Positions 1 through 11,440 are shown, numbered from the stretch's first letter. The stretch is DNA of 64,000 bases from Periplaneta americana (GCF_040183065.1 NC_091123.1:109838821-109902820), one strand, 5' to 3'. The notes: generated from the letters alone by a model not told the origin. Program-made: numbers and translations.

Positions 1-735
1 TATCGTGTTTCCAGGTCGCAGCCTGCCCTGACTCAATATCTTGTAAAGGCACATTATTATCTTGCTTCAAAATCATGTCAGAGAGGGTACATGAATGTCG
101 TCATCGTTGTTGGTGCGGCTTGGGCATGTGTCACCCCGAGCAGTGTTTAATGCCAAACATGAGCTTCGGTGTGCAGACGGAAGACATATTATTATGTATT
201 CGTGTACTATATATCTATAACTTTCGGCTTGACATGGTATGGAGTACAGATTGGGGAGATGAAAAAAGACACGGCAGTTATGCCGCTAATATTAATTAAT
301 TATGCTCAAAACTTTGACGTTAAAGAGAAATTACGATATACAGAGTGTTCTGAAAAAGGTTCCAATATTTAGAGGGTAGGTACTATGCATCAAAACAAGA
401 AATGAACGTCCTATAAATATGGATCCTAAAATTAATATCTTCTGACTAATGAGCAAATGTTTACCATTAGTGTAAGAATAGCATATCTTCCATTGTGAGC
501 TTTTTGGCAAGAAACAAACGAGGAAACAGAATGTAACCATTTGTCACTACGTATTAGTTTCGTATGAGTTTAATAGGATCATGTTTTGTTTCTTGACCAA
601 GCATACTGTAGCTCTGTCGGGACATTATATCAAGAAGTATTGTATCTTGCAGAATATTGTGCGATGGACTAATCTGAACTAGCGCACAGTTCACTCGCGA
701 GCAATATTTCCACATCAACTGTAGCTTATAACTTT
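1..735. other. No recognised feature
   Basis: AT-rich sequence with only short open frames. No repeat terminus, protein motif or tandem array was recognised before the mariner relic begins. Confidence 0.5.
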
Positions 736-1445
736 TTAAACCCCACGTCCATTGATGGCAATGCATTTCTGTGCCCTTCGGCGTAAGGAATCACGCACTC
801 TTTTAAATTTACCATAACCAAAAGTCTAGGGGATTTAGGTTTGAGGAACGAATAGGCCAGGGTGTGAGGCCTTCCCAATCAATACAGCGGTCCTGAAATG
901 TCAGCGTCAGGTGTCCACTCATATTGCGGAGAAAATATGCTGGTGTGCCATGGTGCATGAACCACATGTTTAGTCTCTGCTGGCATGGCACATTCTCCAG
1001 CACGGTACACAATATGTTAATAAGAAAGTCCTGATAACGAGCCACAGTTCATCTCTGTGGTAGCACGTATGGCCCTATTAATCTATCACCACAGTCTACT
1101 ATATACAGTCACGAAGCTTGAGTTGTGAGGGTGCTAGGAACAATAGACTGTGCCGGTACTATTTCGCATTGTCTGTAACGAGGCGATATTAGCGATCCTA
1201 GTGGTCAGCAACTATCTATGGATCCATATTTACTACGTATTGAGCTTCGTGACTGTATATACTAGACTGTGCTATCACCAAGAACGCCTGCCCATACGTT
1301 GATTGAGAATCGGTGCTGATACTTTGTTTCTTCAACTGCATGGGGAGTTTCATCAGCCCACACGTGCTGATTACCAAAATTCTCAACACCATCTCTGCTG
1401 AACCCCGCTCATATCTGCAACCAAACTTTTGTTTTCAGTATACCT
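736..1445 (-). mobile_element. Mariner-like transposase remnant, interrupted
   Basis: Read on the minus strand, this shows blocks of a Tc1/mariner-superfamily DDE transposase in order: HVWADETPHAVEE, FSINVWAGVLGD, then (after an insertion) RLIGPYVLPQ, MWFMHHGTPAYF, RSSNLNPLDFWLW and LRRRAQKCIAINGRG. In the family the third and fourth blocks are usually close to HDGAPAHF and RSPDLTPLDFFLWG. Here the acidic residue of HDGA is H, a stop follows PLDFWLW, and some 50 residues normally present before the RRR tail are missing. The reading also contains frameshifts, and the N-terminal DNA-binding region is absent. The copy is inactive. A younger element at 1091-1271 splits it between VLGD and RLIGPY, and removing that element restores reading continuity. 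Confidence 0.8.
1091..1271. mobile_element. 181-bp TIR element (MITE) inside mariner relic
   Basis: The ends are inverted repeats of about 30 bp: the left starts ACAGTCTACTATATACAGTC and runs on to ACGAAGCT; the right is its near-complement, ending ACTAGACTGTG. The 8-bp direct repeat CTATCACC lies on both sides (1083-1090 and 1272-1279). With a 7-bp TSD the TIR gains its leading C, so 7 or 8 bp cannot be decided. No coding capacity is seen. An 8-bp TSD suggests a non-autonomous hAT or P-like element; the superfamily is inference. Confidence 0.8.
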
Positions 1446-1669
1446 TGTGACGTATCAGTATTCCATGCTAGGGGTGTCAACTATGATATGATTATCTGGT
1501 GGTCTGCTGTATTGTAGGACATAAAAATGCATTGCCATAAATCGACGTCACGAACACCTATGAACAAGTGTTCAGATCTCAGAAAGTATGTGTTGTAGGG
1601 CCCATGTTTATTAGACATTACTTTCTTGTTTTGATACATACTATCGCCTTTTAAAATACCGGATACATC

Positions 1670-1715
<46 letters not shown>

Positions 1716-2565
1716 CCATAGTGATAGTAAAAGTGATTGTACACAGCATCGATAGAAAAAATAAAAAATACAGAAATATTAGCTTTACCAAGCGATTGAC
1801 AAATAAATGAAACAAAAGCCACAATTACATTCTTTAACAATATTTAATAACATTTTGGTGCAAACTCTAGGCATTTGGTATTTTTTGCGACAGAGGGGGA
1901 ATATTTCACGGTTATTGATACTGTATATTTCGCACAGTGATACAAATTTCGCGAGTTTGTTTTGCTTAGGTATCTGAAAGAATGTAGCAATGAAAGTAAT
2001 TGCGGAAAATTTCGCGCTTATCGCTGTTACCAAAAAAATACGGTCCCTACTTATTAGAAGGTTGGGATCTCTTGTGCATTGTTTATGGAGCTTAGTAAAA
2101 CGTATGTATTACTTATTAAATTTCAGGTGATATTATAATATGGATTAGCGTAGTAGTCGCGTTGTCTGTTATCAGTAATGAATTATTATAATGTTGTATG
2201 GAAATAGGCCTATTAATGACAACACTCCGAGATGTTAAGAGAGTCAGTCCATAGTAAAGGTTTCCACGATGTGAAAAGTAGCGTTGTTTCTCGTACCTTA
2301 TAAAAGACTAAAAATACATAACAAGTTATTTCGTGATAGCGACGTATTCAGGGAACTTATTTTCCGTGTGGAGTGTGGGCAGCGCCATTTCAATTTTACG
2401 ACTCTCACCATCACAAACGCTATATGGCTTCACATGCCTCTGAATTTTGCTGACCTTTGAATACTGTAGGCTTTACTATTATTAAAAACGGCAAAATTAT
2501 TGCCATCTTGCAGAAATCTTTGCGAGTCGCAGTCCTTGTCATGAATTTAGATAAAGTGTTCTAAG
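1446..2565. other. Unassigned AT-rich DNA with a (TA)n tract
   Basis: A (TA)n microsatellite spans about 1672-1708. The rest holds only low-complexity short frames, and I recognise no TE terminus or gene here. Confidence 0.5.
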
Positions 2566-2600
2566 CAGTGAACCTCTTAAACTGTGGACCGCGGTCCTTT
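2566..2600. mobile_element. Isolated hAT-like terminus
   Basis: The string begins CAGTGAACCTCTTAAACTGT and continues with GGACCGCGGTCC. This resembles Charlie-type hAT ends (CAGTGGTTCTCAAACT followed by a GGACCGCGG block). No partner terminus or TSD was found nearby, so it could be a solo end or chance. Confidence 0.3.
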
Positions 2601-2946
2601 TCGGAGATTAAAAACGCTGGTATTGAAAGCATTTAAAACACATTTTTAATTTAAAGATAATCGTATCAAGTTAAATAAGTTTTTTGCACATTTATGAGTA
2701 AAGGAAATAGCCTACTGTAAGAAGGGTACAAGAACAGAGAGAAATATAAGAGTATGATGGAAGTCTTTAGAACTTACGAAAAAAATAATTCCAACTTGTT
2801 TTCAAGGCAGCACGTCTTGTAAAGGATGCGGAGGGCAGATTGAATAGTTTTCTTTATCTCTAAATAGGAACAAATACAACCATTTAGAAGGGATAATATA
2901 ACTAAGAATTTTAATTCATACAAATTTCACATCACGTAAATACTGA

Positions 2947-2969
2947 ATTATTATTATTATTATTACTAC

Positions 2970-3027
<58 letters not shown>
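2947..3027. repeat. (ATT)n microsatellite
   Basis: About 27 copies of ATT with a short ACT interruption near the start. Confidence 0.95.
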
Positions 3028-3028
<1 letters not shown>

Positions 3029-3297
3029 GTTAAGCGAATTGTTTTTGCAAATTTTGCTCGAAGAAATGAAGCTAAAGGCCTAACTTTAATGCCGTGCACT
3101 AATCTTTTTCTTCTGTTTATGTTAAAGGTTTTCAGTGTTCAGTCAAAATGAGCTATTTTCTGGATCACCGCATATATTTATGCACACCTGTTATTAATGT
3201 CTCTATGTCTCTTCTGCCACTGTCATTTAGTTCCACCAGGAATTTTAACGCTCTATGACACTGGATAACTGTATGAATTCGAGGTCTTCTACAAGAA

Positions 3298-3299
<2 letters not shown>

Positions 3300-3349
<50 letters not shown>
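3300..3349. repeat. (TAA)n microsatellite at LINE insertion site
   Basis: About 16 TAA units end at the left target duplication of the LINE-A copy that follows, so the LINE appears to have inserted at the array edge. Confidence 0.93.
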
Positions 3350-3350
<1 letters not shown>

Positions 3351-4208
3351 TCGAACCTGCTTCTTGTCTATGCGGATGACGTGATATGTTAGGAGAAAAT
3401 CCACAAACGATTAGGGAAAACACGGAAATTTTACTTGAAGCAAGTAAAGCGATAGGTTTGGAAGTAAATCCCGAAAAGACATAGTATATGATTATGTCTC
3501 GTGACCAGAATATCGTACGAAATGGAAACATAAAAATTGGAGATTTATCCTTCGAAGAGGTTGAAAAATTCAAATATCTTAGAGCAACAGTAACAAATAT
3601 AAAAGACACTCGGGAGGAAATTAAACGCACAATAAATATGGGAAATGCCTGTTATTATTAGGTTGAGAAGCTTTTGTCATCTAGTCTGCTGTCAAAAATT
3701 TTGAAAGTTAGAATTTATAAAACAATTATATTACCAGTTGTTCTGTATGGTTGTGAAACTTAGACTCTCACTTTGAGAGAGGAACAGACATTAAGGATGT
3801 TTGAGAATAAGGTTCTTAGGAAAATATTTGGGGCTAAGAGGGATGAAGTTACAGGAGAATGGAGAAAGTTACACAACGCAGAACTGCACGCATTGTATTC
3901 CTCACCTGACATAATTAGTAACATTAAATCCAGATGTTTGAGATGGGCAGGGCATGTAACACGTACGGGCGAATCCAGAAAAGCATATAAAGTGATAGTT
4001 GGGAGACCGGAAGGAAAAAGACCATTAGGGAGGCCGAGACGTAGATGGGAGGATAATATGAAAATGAATTTGACGGAGGTGGGATATGGTGATAGAGACT
4101 GGATTAATCTTGCACAGGATAGGGACCGATGGCGGGCTTATGTGAGGGCGGCAATGAAACTGCGGGTTCTTTAAAAGCCATTTGTAAGTAAGCAAGTAAT
4201 AATTCGAA
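3344..4208 (+). mobile_element. LINE-A, 5'-truncated insertion with TSD
   Basis: Non-LTR retrotransposon 3' portion. It starts inside the reverse transcriptase at the YADD catalytic box (3369-3380) and continues through GLEVNPEKT, FEEVEKFKYL, ILPVVLYGCET, FENKVLRKIFGAKRDEV, LRWAGHV and GRPEGKRPLGRPRRRWED to DRWRAYVRAAMKLRVL and a stop at about 4172-4174. A 1-bp deletion just after YADD and several stops (for example CET then a stop where W is usual) disable it; the longest clean frame is 3773-4174. The 3' tail is GTAAGTAAGCAAG. The direct repeat TAATAA(C/T)TCGAA at 3344-3355 and 4197-4208 (11 of 12 match) is a target-primed insertion signature. The clade was not determined; RTE- or jockey-like is possible. 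Confidence 0.9.
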
Positions 4209-4239
4209 TTCGCTTCTGATTTGAATACGAGTACATTCA

Positions 4240-5405
4240 CAATGATACACTCAGGGGAACTTCATTCTCTCGGATTCCGAAATGTCCCCTCCCGGAGATT
4301 TCAGACTTTGTTTAAACTAAAAGTATAATTTATACAGATATTATATTTCAATTTTATAGAACTTTTGAGCAGCTTAAATAAATTTTATCATGTAGATTTT
4401 TAGGCAGTTGTTTCCTTAAAGATTGGTAATCTGTTGGCCGATCTTGTTTTGTTGGAATTTATTGACCTACCGTCCGAATTTTCACTTTTTATTGTGTAAA
4501 GTCTGACGAATGCTGTGTTTGCAGTGAAATACCTCTTGTTGGGCAGAACACTATAAATGAATTGTTATACTGATAAAGGCAGGGGGGCTGTGTTTTTATT
4601 CACATTGTTTTCATTGTTAGTTTTGTTTAGAAAATATAATCATTTTGTTTACTTATATATACGTATAATATAGTATGTACAGAAAATATAAATATTCCAT
4701 TGTATGATGACAAGACAACAAACATTGTTTAGTTTTCTTAAAAAGAAAAGGCGTATTGAGGAGTCAGTGGAAAGTGCATCTGTTGTATTTATTGAAGAAA
4801 ATTATGAATTGGCTTTAAGTGAAAGTGGAATCTTTAACCCCGTCGTTCCATCTGTGTTACCTTCATCTAGTGCTGTTAGTGGTGAGTCAATGAATAATAC
4901 AGTTGGATGCAAAATCAAATACAAAATACGGTGGGAAAGTATGTGTGATTTCTAAAGTAGCCTACTCGTAGTAGTGCATTTTGTAAACTGTGTGAAATGA
5001 ATCTAAAAAAATGAAGCTATTAAAAGACATGTGGGATATTGACAACAGTGCATTTTTAAAGTCCAATTAAATAGGCAATTAATTACTAATAGAACTACTA
5101 AATTTAGGTCGTTTATGTAAAAGGATATTTAACATCTGGTTTATGGGACAATTTTACACAGAAGGATAGTTCATACTGACCATGGTTTAATAAGAATATT
5201 AATATTTTTCAGTTAAGAGCTATATTAACATTTAATATTACCTAAAAGAAATATAAACTAATGAAATCTTTATTTCTTTAATTGGCCACATTTTTCTATG
5301 TTCCCTTTCACATAGACTTATTGTTAGGTAAGGTCTGAAATATTGTTTCTTTTGCTCTTGGGTCTACCTCCCTCTCCCGGGAGAAAAGTTCTAAATTCAA
5401 CACTT
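4240..5405 (+). mobile_element. ZMYM-type hAT relic, copy 1
   Basis: The left end CAATGATACACTCAGGGG and the complement of the right end (about AGTGTTGAATTTAGAAC) match the ends of the better copy at 21523-23236, giving an inferred terminus near CAGTGATGAATTCA. The frame 4704-4955 begins MMTRQQTLFSFLKKKRR and continues IEESVESASVVF. This resembles the lysine-rich start of ZMYM1-like hAT transposases, whose zinc finger and DDE domain are absent. About 4505-4560 carries a short stretch like the LINE-B 3' tail that copy 2 lacks. No convincing 8-bp TSD was found. The hAT assignment rests on the terminus and the short N-terminal peptide. Confidence 0.6.
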
Positions 5406-5442
5406 ATGTATCTTCTCATGTCGGTGACTGTGCTAGCAACTT

Positions 5443-5725
5443 TAAACTGTGTTGGAAAAGAGTGATGCTGAAACTGATCAGTAAGAGACAAAGGGATTAG
5501 TTGGGTCACTGTCTGAAAAGAAAGTGCCTGCAGAAGAATGCACTGGAAGGAATGGTAAACGGGAGAAGAGTTCGAGGCAGAAGAAGATATCAGATGATAG
5601 ATGACATTAAAATATATGGATCATATGCGGAGAGTAAGAGGAAGGCAGAAAAACGTAGGGAAGATTGGAGAATGCTGGGTTTGCAGTGAAAGGCCTGCCT
5701 TTTGGCAGAACACTATTTATTTATG
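5443..5725 (+). mobile_element. LINE-B 3' end fragment
   Basis: The readable peptide is CLKRKCLQKNALEGMVNGRR, then VRGRRRYQMIDDIKIYGSYA, ending RMLGLQ at about 5687. It is the extreme C-terminus and 3' UTR of a second LINE family; the UTR contains CCTTTTGGCAGAACACTAT. Copies of the same end occur at 24050-24480 (plus) and 36197-36572 (minus). The reverse transcriptase core is absent, so this is 5'-truncated. Confidence 0.8.
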
Positions 5726-5736
5726 TATATAGGCTT

Positions 5737-5748
5737 TATGTATGTATG

Positions 5749-5778
<30 letters not shown>
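5737..5778. repeat. (TATG)n microsatellite
   Basis: About 10 TATG units directly after the LINE-B tail; it probably grew from the retroelement's terminal repeat. Confidence 0.9.
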
Positions 5779-5779
<1 letters not shown>

Positions 5780-5934
5780 CTGCAACAAGTTGACATGCTG
5801 CTGCTTGCTAGAAATTCAAAAAGAGCGGCGAAGTAATGTGGTTAGCATTATGGAAAGACAATATTCAAGACAACATAGGTCAACGATAAGGCAAAAAGAC
5901 AGATTGTCCTCATAAAAGAATAATAAATCTTCAT

Positions 5935-5990
5935 TTTCCTACCAGATATCGAACCCGAATACTCTACCACCAAGGCCACAGCGGAAGGTC
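5935..5990 (-). mobile_element. tRNA-like SINE head fragment
   Basis: On the minus strand this reads CCGCTGTGGCCTTGGTGG then TAGAGTATTCGGGTTCGATA. It has an A-box-like segment and a clear B box (GGTTCGAT). It resembles the head of SINE-4 and lacks any body. It is too short and diverged for a functional tRNA. Confidence 0.45.
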
Positions 5991-6903
5991 CTCGTATCAT
6001 ACAACTTATATAAAATTATTTTCCTTCGTGTATAGAATTGAAAAATGTGTCAGAGATCATACTAAGGTACTGCAAAATATCGTTGTGGAGATTTCAACCT
6101 AACCTGTTTTCTCCATTCGTAATATAACCCTAAGTATTGGTTTAGTATTTTTTGTGCATTCTTTTTCCACACAAATGGGAAGATTTTGTTCGGCTCTGGT
6201 AGCTTTGACTTACCAGTTACGGTGGACCGCTCCTCTCCTTTACACGAACTGAATATGCATTAACGTAATGGCGTTGTCGTTTGGAAATGCCTGTACTGCA
6301 GGGAAAAAGTTATTTATCGTTACTTAAATTTTACAGAAGATAGTGAACACTAGACAATAGGAACATAATAAAACTAGTAGAGACGTTTTCCTTTTAATAT
6401 ATTTCACGATTCTCCATATGGTACGGCGTGGAACATTCATTAGCTAATGTGAAAATCGCTTGGAGAATTTGTAGTCATATCACTTTACCGGTGAGAGATG
6501 TGTTGAACATAAAAGCTTTTCTAAAATTGCTTTTTAAGCATTATTTTGTATTCTTCACAAATAGAAAGTAAGTTCACCACGTATGTAGGTTCTAAAATTG
6601 TTCTCTAATTTATATTTTCAGCATGGAAGTTACGTATTCTTAGAAGGATCATAATATTCACATTATAATAAAGATTTAAAGGAAAAACCTGAACATTTAA
6701 GACGAGATGGTTCTGTGCGATAAAGTATACTTTTTACTGACGTGAAGTATAGAAAATTCCATAGAATTTATAGAATAGCTGCTGAAATGAACTTCATCAC
6801 AATATCGGCAGGAATTTTGTAATTTTATGGAATGTAAAGTGACAATATGGAAAAATAATTTGAACTGTGTACATGTATTTGCGAGTACTTAAAGCGAAAG
6901 AAT
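5991..6903. other. No recognised feature
   Basis: AT-rich unique-looking DNA with short frames only. Confidence 0.5.
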
Positions 6904-7207
6904 GCCTAAACTAGGCCTGGGCACTAATACCTCAATCGAGCCTCTGCAGTTTTCCCCTTAACTCCCCACTTCACCTTCCCGGCTGAGAAGAGTAGACAGG
7001 AATGTAAGCATTGCTCAGTGACGAATTGTATAAGGCAGTCATCATAGCTTTCGCGAACTTTCGACTCTCGCTGGTCGCCCGAAATCCATCACTGATGCAC
7101 AGTGCCTACTATGGGTTTGTTTATAAGGCAGTGTAAGCGAAAAGGACATTGTCGAGAGTTTCTGAGTTCCATTTCACTTCCCCGTTGTGCCCAGGGCTGG
7201 CCTAAAC
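6904..7207. mobile_element. hAT MITE (288 bp) with 8-bp TSD
   Basis: The element is 6912-7199. The left end TAGGCCTGGGCACTAA and the complement of the right end CAGCCCTGGGCACAA form the TIR. The flanking 8-bp duplication is GCCTAAAC at 6904-6911 and 7200-7207. The interior is more GC-rich than its surroundings and has no transposase reading, so it is non-autonomous. An 8-bp TSD and a YAG-type terminus fit hAT. Confidence 0.83.
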
Positions 7208-8325
7208 AGATAATTTTATCAGTTGCTACAGACAAACAGAAAATGTGAGTGGCGCAAGAAATATACGGAATATTTCGTTATGAAATCGATGAATGTGTTC
7301 TTTGCGTTAGTTGTGCATAGGCCTATTACATAAATTTTTGACGTAACTATTTCTGCGCATCCGTATTGAAGAAACAAAGGTATAGGACTATTGTAAAAAT
7401 GGACTAAATTTCTGATCCAAATATTGGTACAACGAAATTGGACTAATTTATTGACATAGTCTTTGTTAGGCGTATAGACCCTTTTTCTTTAATGAAGTAG
7501 GCCTATGTTATATATTTCAACCATCTTAGGGCAGTAGGCTACTAACAGTTAACAGTAAAGTAAAATGTAATGAAGACTCAAAATGATCATTAATCAAAGT
7601 ATAAATTAATCATAGCTCATGCAATTATATGTAAGGGTCTGTACACACATTATATATACAAGTATAGCACAGTATCATCATCGTTTCCAAGGATTAGGCA
7701 CTTTTCGGCTTGTTTCATTTTTTTTTTTTTTTTTTTTTACAGGGCGACCCACACTTCTTTCACCTTTTAGGGTTAGCACAGTATCGATAAATAATATGTG
7801 CAACAGGGTATTTTATTACTATCATTTAATCGTCATCATTCCTTCATTAAAATTAAATATAACGTTAATCAAATAAATATCCCTTTCCCAAAATAAAGAC
7901 GGATTCGCTCAATCAATGAGATTTGAAAATTCCCGGTCACTTTTTAACCAATATTTTTTGTGACTTTTCTGTTTCTGTTGTGATTGAACTTACGCAGCGT
8001 ACTTTTTACCCACAGATACGATGAGCTTATGATGTAGCAATAAGAAAATAATTAAGAAATTGGTATCTGAGGAAACTGAAATTATTAGAGAAAACCTGCT
8101 CCACATCAGTCCAGTAAGGATTTGACAGAATCCTCTGGAAGTTGAACCCCTGCCACTTTGGCGAGATATCTTCAGCTGAGGCTCCTATTTTTGTCATATA
8201 CAACACGTAAAATAATAAGAATATGTAGTATTTTCCTGTAATACTGAAAATTCCAAGTTCGGATGTTTTGTGCAGGTTTAAGATATTTGTAATCTACTCT
8301 TCTTTAGTAATTGGAGTGCTTAAAT

Positions 8326-8326
<1 letters not shown>

Positions 8327-8379
<53 letters not shown>
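8327..8379. repeat. Poly-T tract, 53 bp
   Basis: Uninterrupted T run. It may be the poly-A tail of a minus-strand retroposed copy, but no body was recognised on the expected side. Confidence 0.9.
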
Positions 8380-8587
8380 CAGAAAATACTGGCACAGCGT
8401 AGTACTTACTTCATTTGCGCTGATGAATTTCAAAAGAAATTAAATCTTCGCTTGCAAGCAGTAGACCGTAATTTATCTTGCTTCAACAAATGTAGTCTAA
8501 TCCTAATACGATTCTTCTTAGGTGTCTACGAGAACGCTTATTCCTGTGTACTGTACGTTCTTAAGCGTAAATACTATTCTTGGATCT

Positions 8588-8651
8588 TTCGTCTTCGCGA
8601 TACATACATACATACATACTTATACACACACACATATATATATATATATAC
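8588..8651. repeat. CATA/CA/TA compound microsatellite
   Basis: ATACATACATAC, then ACACACAC, then a (TA)n run. Confidence 0.9.
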
Positions 8652-9884
8652 TTTTATTATTACGTTGGACCAGAATTATCTTTCTCGGTTTGACTGTAAT
8701 CAGACGGATGGGAAAAGGAAGTGTTTTACGATGGAAGTTACAGAGCACTTCAAATATAAACGATATATAAAAAGAGTTAGATATAGGCTTACCATTACCT
8801 TCGATCTATAAATAAATACATAAATGCTTAAAATAAAGAACAAATGTAACACATAAATGTAAGTAGTATTAGAGAAACTATTAACCTATTTACCTTATTT
8901 TAGATGCTGAATGTTATACGGTCAGAAGTAGCTTTAGTTCCAGCATTAGGCTTTTATTAGAATTCCCGCTACTTTCCACATAAACTGACACTGAAATGTA
9001 AGCATTTAGTATATTAGATGTACATCTATGAGACAGACTCGTGGAGTCGGCGAATACAGGCAGTTTAAGGACCCAGTCATTGCACAGGAATAATATAGCT
9101 TGTATTAGATCTATAGGGAATTAGACTGGTTCTGAGCACTTCCCCTCCAGCGGTACAATTGCGCATGTCTCTTTTAACATCGGATACTAAACACTGTTAA
9201 CCCAGTTCTGTTCCTTTCCATAAGTTCTTGAAGACTTGCGCAACTAGTTACAAATAGGTTTTTCTATTTTCGTGACCGAAGACCTGCAGAGACGTTTGTG
9301 TGAAAAGCAAGAAACTTCTATTATAATATGGACAGTAATTTTGTTTCGAGTGCTCTTTATTTATCACAGTGTTCTTGTAGGCCTGTGCAACATAGAATGA
9401 GATTATTCGTTCGTGAGTCGGTTTTTCCTGGTGTTATCGGGTGTGAACATGTCGCCACCCGGCAAGGTCAAGCTACGATCATTCGAGTATCTTGCCTGTT
9501 TAACAATTCTACACTATGTGAATGAGCTTACACCTGGCTCCAGCGTTTTTGGCGTGTGTCCTATACATATAGTGTCCAGTTGTGAGCATGTTGCTATTGC
9601 AGCTGAGAATGGTATCACTTCCTGTACACGCCACATTAGCCATTTGCCAAACAGAGTTGTCAGACTGACTGCGGGAAATATAGAACACTCGCACTTAACG
9701 TTCCCATTACTTATTTCACACGCCAAAAACGGTGAAGCGGACTGTACAGACGCGTGATTTTAGTGTGTCTTTGTGAGATATAACATTAGTAACATTTCTT
9801 TACAGTGTGAAGAATTATTCAGCAGGCCTAGAGTCTTTGTGACGAAGACATCGAAATTGTGCTTGCGAAATATTCTTTACAACA

Positions 9885-10290
9885 AAGAGTGTTTCCCTAC
9901 GATATATTTGTTAAAACTGAGTCACTTGGTAGGACATTAAGACTGTTTTGATGTAAATTTCCTGACGCTAATTTTCCGGGTAGGGTAACTGTTTGAAGAC
10001 TTGTGAAAAATTTGAGAGTCGGGAACATTACTTGAAAAGAAACAAAACGTGAAACGACTGTTTTTAACACAGCAGAAACTACACGAGATAGGTGAACGAT
10101 CACAACACACACCGACAAAATCTCTTAATCGTCTTGCCCAAGAGACTGGAGTGTCTAAATGTTCAGCACGAAATGCCACAAACGTGCTTAAATTGAAGCT
10201 ATATGAAACAGGATCAGTAAGCTACACCAACGTATTCCTAGGGGTAAAACAAATTAAATTTATGTCTCTGGATTTTACGATCAATTGAAG
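9885..10290 (+). mobile_element. Mariner-like transposase N-terminal fragment
   Basis: Degenerate plus-strand reading of the paired-type helix-turn-helix region common to arthropod mariner-like transposases. Blocks are SVFPYDIFVKTESLGRTLRL, FPDANFPGRVTV, then in the 10049-10288 frame QQKLHEIGERSQHTPTKSLN and RLAQETGVSKCSARNATNVL followed by KLK. Related proteins typically read RLEHTPRKSLRRLAQE.GVS followed by ATKLLKLRPY. Stops and a frameshift near 10045 break the reading. No DDE catalytic part and no TIR were seen. Confidence 0.7.
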
Positions 10291-10856
10291 ACAGTGAGTG
10301 TGTGTGTCCGAGTAAGATTATTTTTAACACCTGCTGTAATAAGGTAAGATTTCTTAAATAGTAACCTTTGATTTGCATGTAACTTCCAACCGGCCTCCTC
10401 TAACTCCGTTTGGCGGCAAACGCCAGTGTAGTTGCGGTTACTGACTAGCGTGAAAACTGCACATCTACAATTAATCTTACTCTACAATATGAACATATCT
10501 AAAATGCGAAACGTCCAGATGTATTTTTGTTATTAAGATAGTCATGCTAATAAATTCAAAATTCGCCTTTAAGAGTTAATTTTTGTCGAACCCAGAGTTA
10601 ATTGTTCTTGAACCCACCAACGTCGGAACTATGACACTTATGACAACCACAATGCCAGAATGGACTACTAAATGGTAAGCAAATACTGTAAAAGTTTTAG
10701 CTCACTTTTCAGCAGTATTTTCAAAGTTCTTGTATGTCACTGAAGTTTTGTCTTTGATTTTAAACACGAATTAGACATATATTGTAGATATAAAATGTAA
10801 TTTAATTTAATTATATTAATTCAAATATCATCGTCAATAACATTCGCATCGTGTGA
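10291..10856. other. No recognised feature
   Basis: No coding or repeat signal recognised. Confidence 0.5.
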
Positions 10857-11115
10857 TTTTTTCTACGAGGGCGTCGACCTGGTTGGCGAGTTGGTATAGT
10901 GCTGGCCTTCTATGTCCAAGGTTGCGGGTTCGATCCCGGGCCAGTTCGATGGCATTTAAGTGTGCTTAAATGCGACAGGCTCATGTCAGTAGATTTACTG
11001 GCATGTAAAAGAACTCCTGCGGGACAAAATTCCGGCACATCCGACGACGCTGATGTAACCTCTGCAGTTGCAAGCGTCGTTAAATAAACCGTAACATTTT
11101 TTTTCTACGAGGGCG
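10857..11115 (+). mobile_element. SINE-2 with 17-bp TSD
   Basis: The body is 10874-11098. The tRNA-like head carries an A-box-like TTGGTATAGTGCTGG and the B box GGTTCGATCCC; a body with AAGTGTGCTTAAATGCGACA and an end near CGTCGTTAAATAAACCGTAA follow. The duplicated target TTTTTTCTACGAGGGCG lies at 10857-10873 and 11099-11115, exact over 17 bp. This is L1/RTE-type retroposition by a LINE partner. An inverted second copy is at 47933-48164. Frames through it are not genes. Confidence 0.92.
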
Positions 11116-11435
11116 GGAGGGGAACATCCCTGTGACCGCGATCTGAGGTCTGTTGTGCGCCCCTGGGATGAGTTGTAAGCCCACCACCTCACCTACGCCG
11201 AACCGACCTACCTAACCGCTAACACCCTAACCACCAGTTCCGCTATCCTTCCAAATCCGTGTACCATTCCACCCCAACAGCCCCCCCACATTCCTCCCTC
11301 ATACGGTCTGAGATGTAAGCCCCTCTCCCGTGTCAATGGTCTGAGGTGTAAACCTCTTTCCCGTCTCAACGGTCTGAGGTGTAAGCCCCTTCTTCCGTCG
11401 GGAGGGGAGTCGGTTGCGCTGCTGGTCACCAGCTA
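11116..11435. repeat. C-rich segment with three 33-bp tandem units
   Basis: Three units begin GGTCTGAG at 11305, 11338 and 11371, each containing GTGTAAG/A and CCGT. The minus-strand frame reads LHLRPLRRERG-like repeats, a by-product of the tandem structure. The flanking C-rich sequence (11220-11300) looks like part of an unidentified repeat. Confidence 0.75.
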
Positions 11436-11440
11436 CCATG

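Larger units (their letters stand above)
7208..9884. other. Unassigned AT-rich DNA with simple repeats
   Basis: Contains poly-T tracts at about 7717-7738 and 8327-8379 (53 T) and mixed CATA/CA/TA repeats at 8588-8651. Frames across these tracts (7619-7876, 8311-8811) are low-complexity artefacts. The frame 9413-9757 has no motif I recognise. Confidence 0.5.

Noticed and set aside
1481..1840. 119-codon minus frame
   Set aside because: Built around a (TA)n tract (IYIYIY) with no motif.
3773..4174. 133-codon open frame that could be annotated as a host gene
   Set aside because: It is the C-terminus of LINE-A, flanked by a target duplication, and related fragments occur at 19.6, 26.4, 35.6 and 39 kb.
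8311..8811. 166-codon frame beginning with a poly-phenylalanine run
   Set aside because: It reads through a 53-bp poly-T and CATA/TA repeats and has no domain; an artefact of low complexity.
9413..9757. 114-codon plus frame with overlapping frames on the other strand
   Set aside because: No domain, no codon pattern and no splice context that I could see; overlapping open frames on both strands suggest chance.
10881..10950. Possible tRNA gene (A and B boxes)
   Set aside because: It is the head of SINE-2; no cloverleaf acceptor stem was evident, the sequence continues into a SINE body, and a TSD encloses the whole unit. The same applies to the heads at 26.6, 47.1, 50.4 and 62.7 kb.
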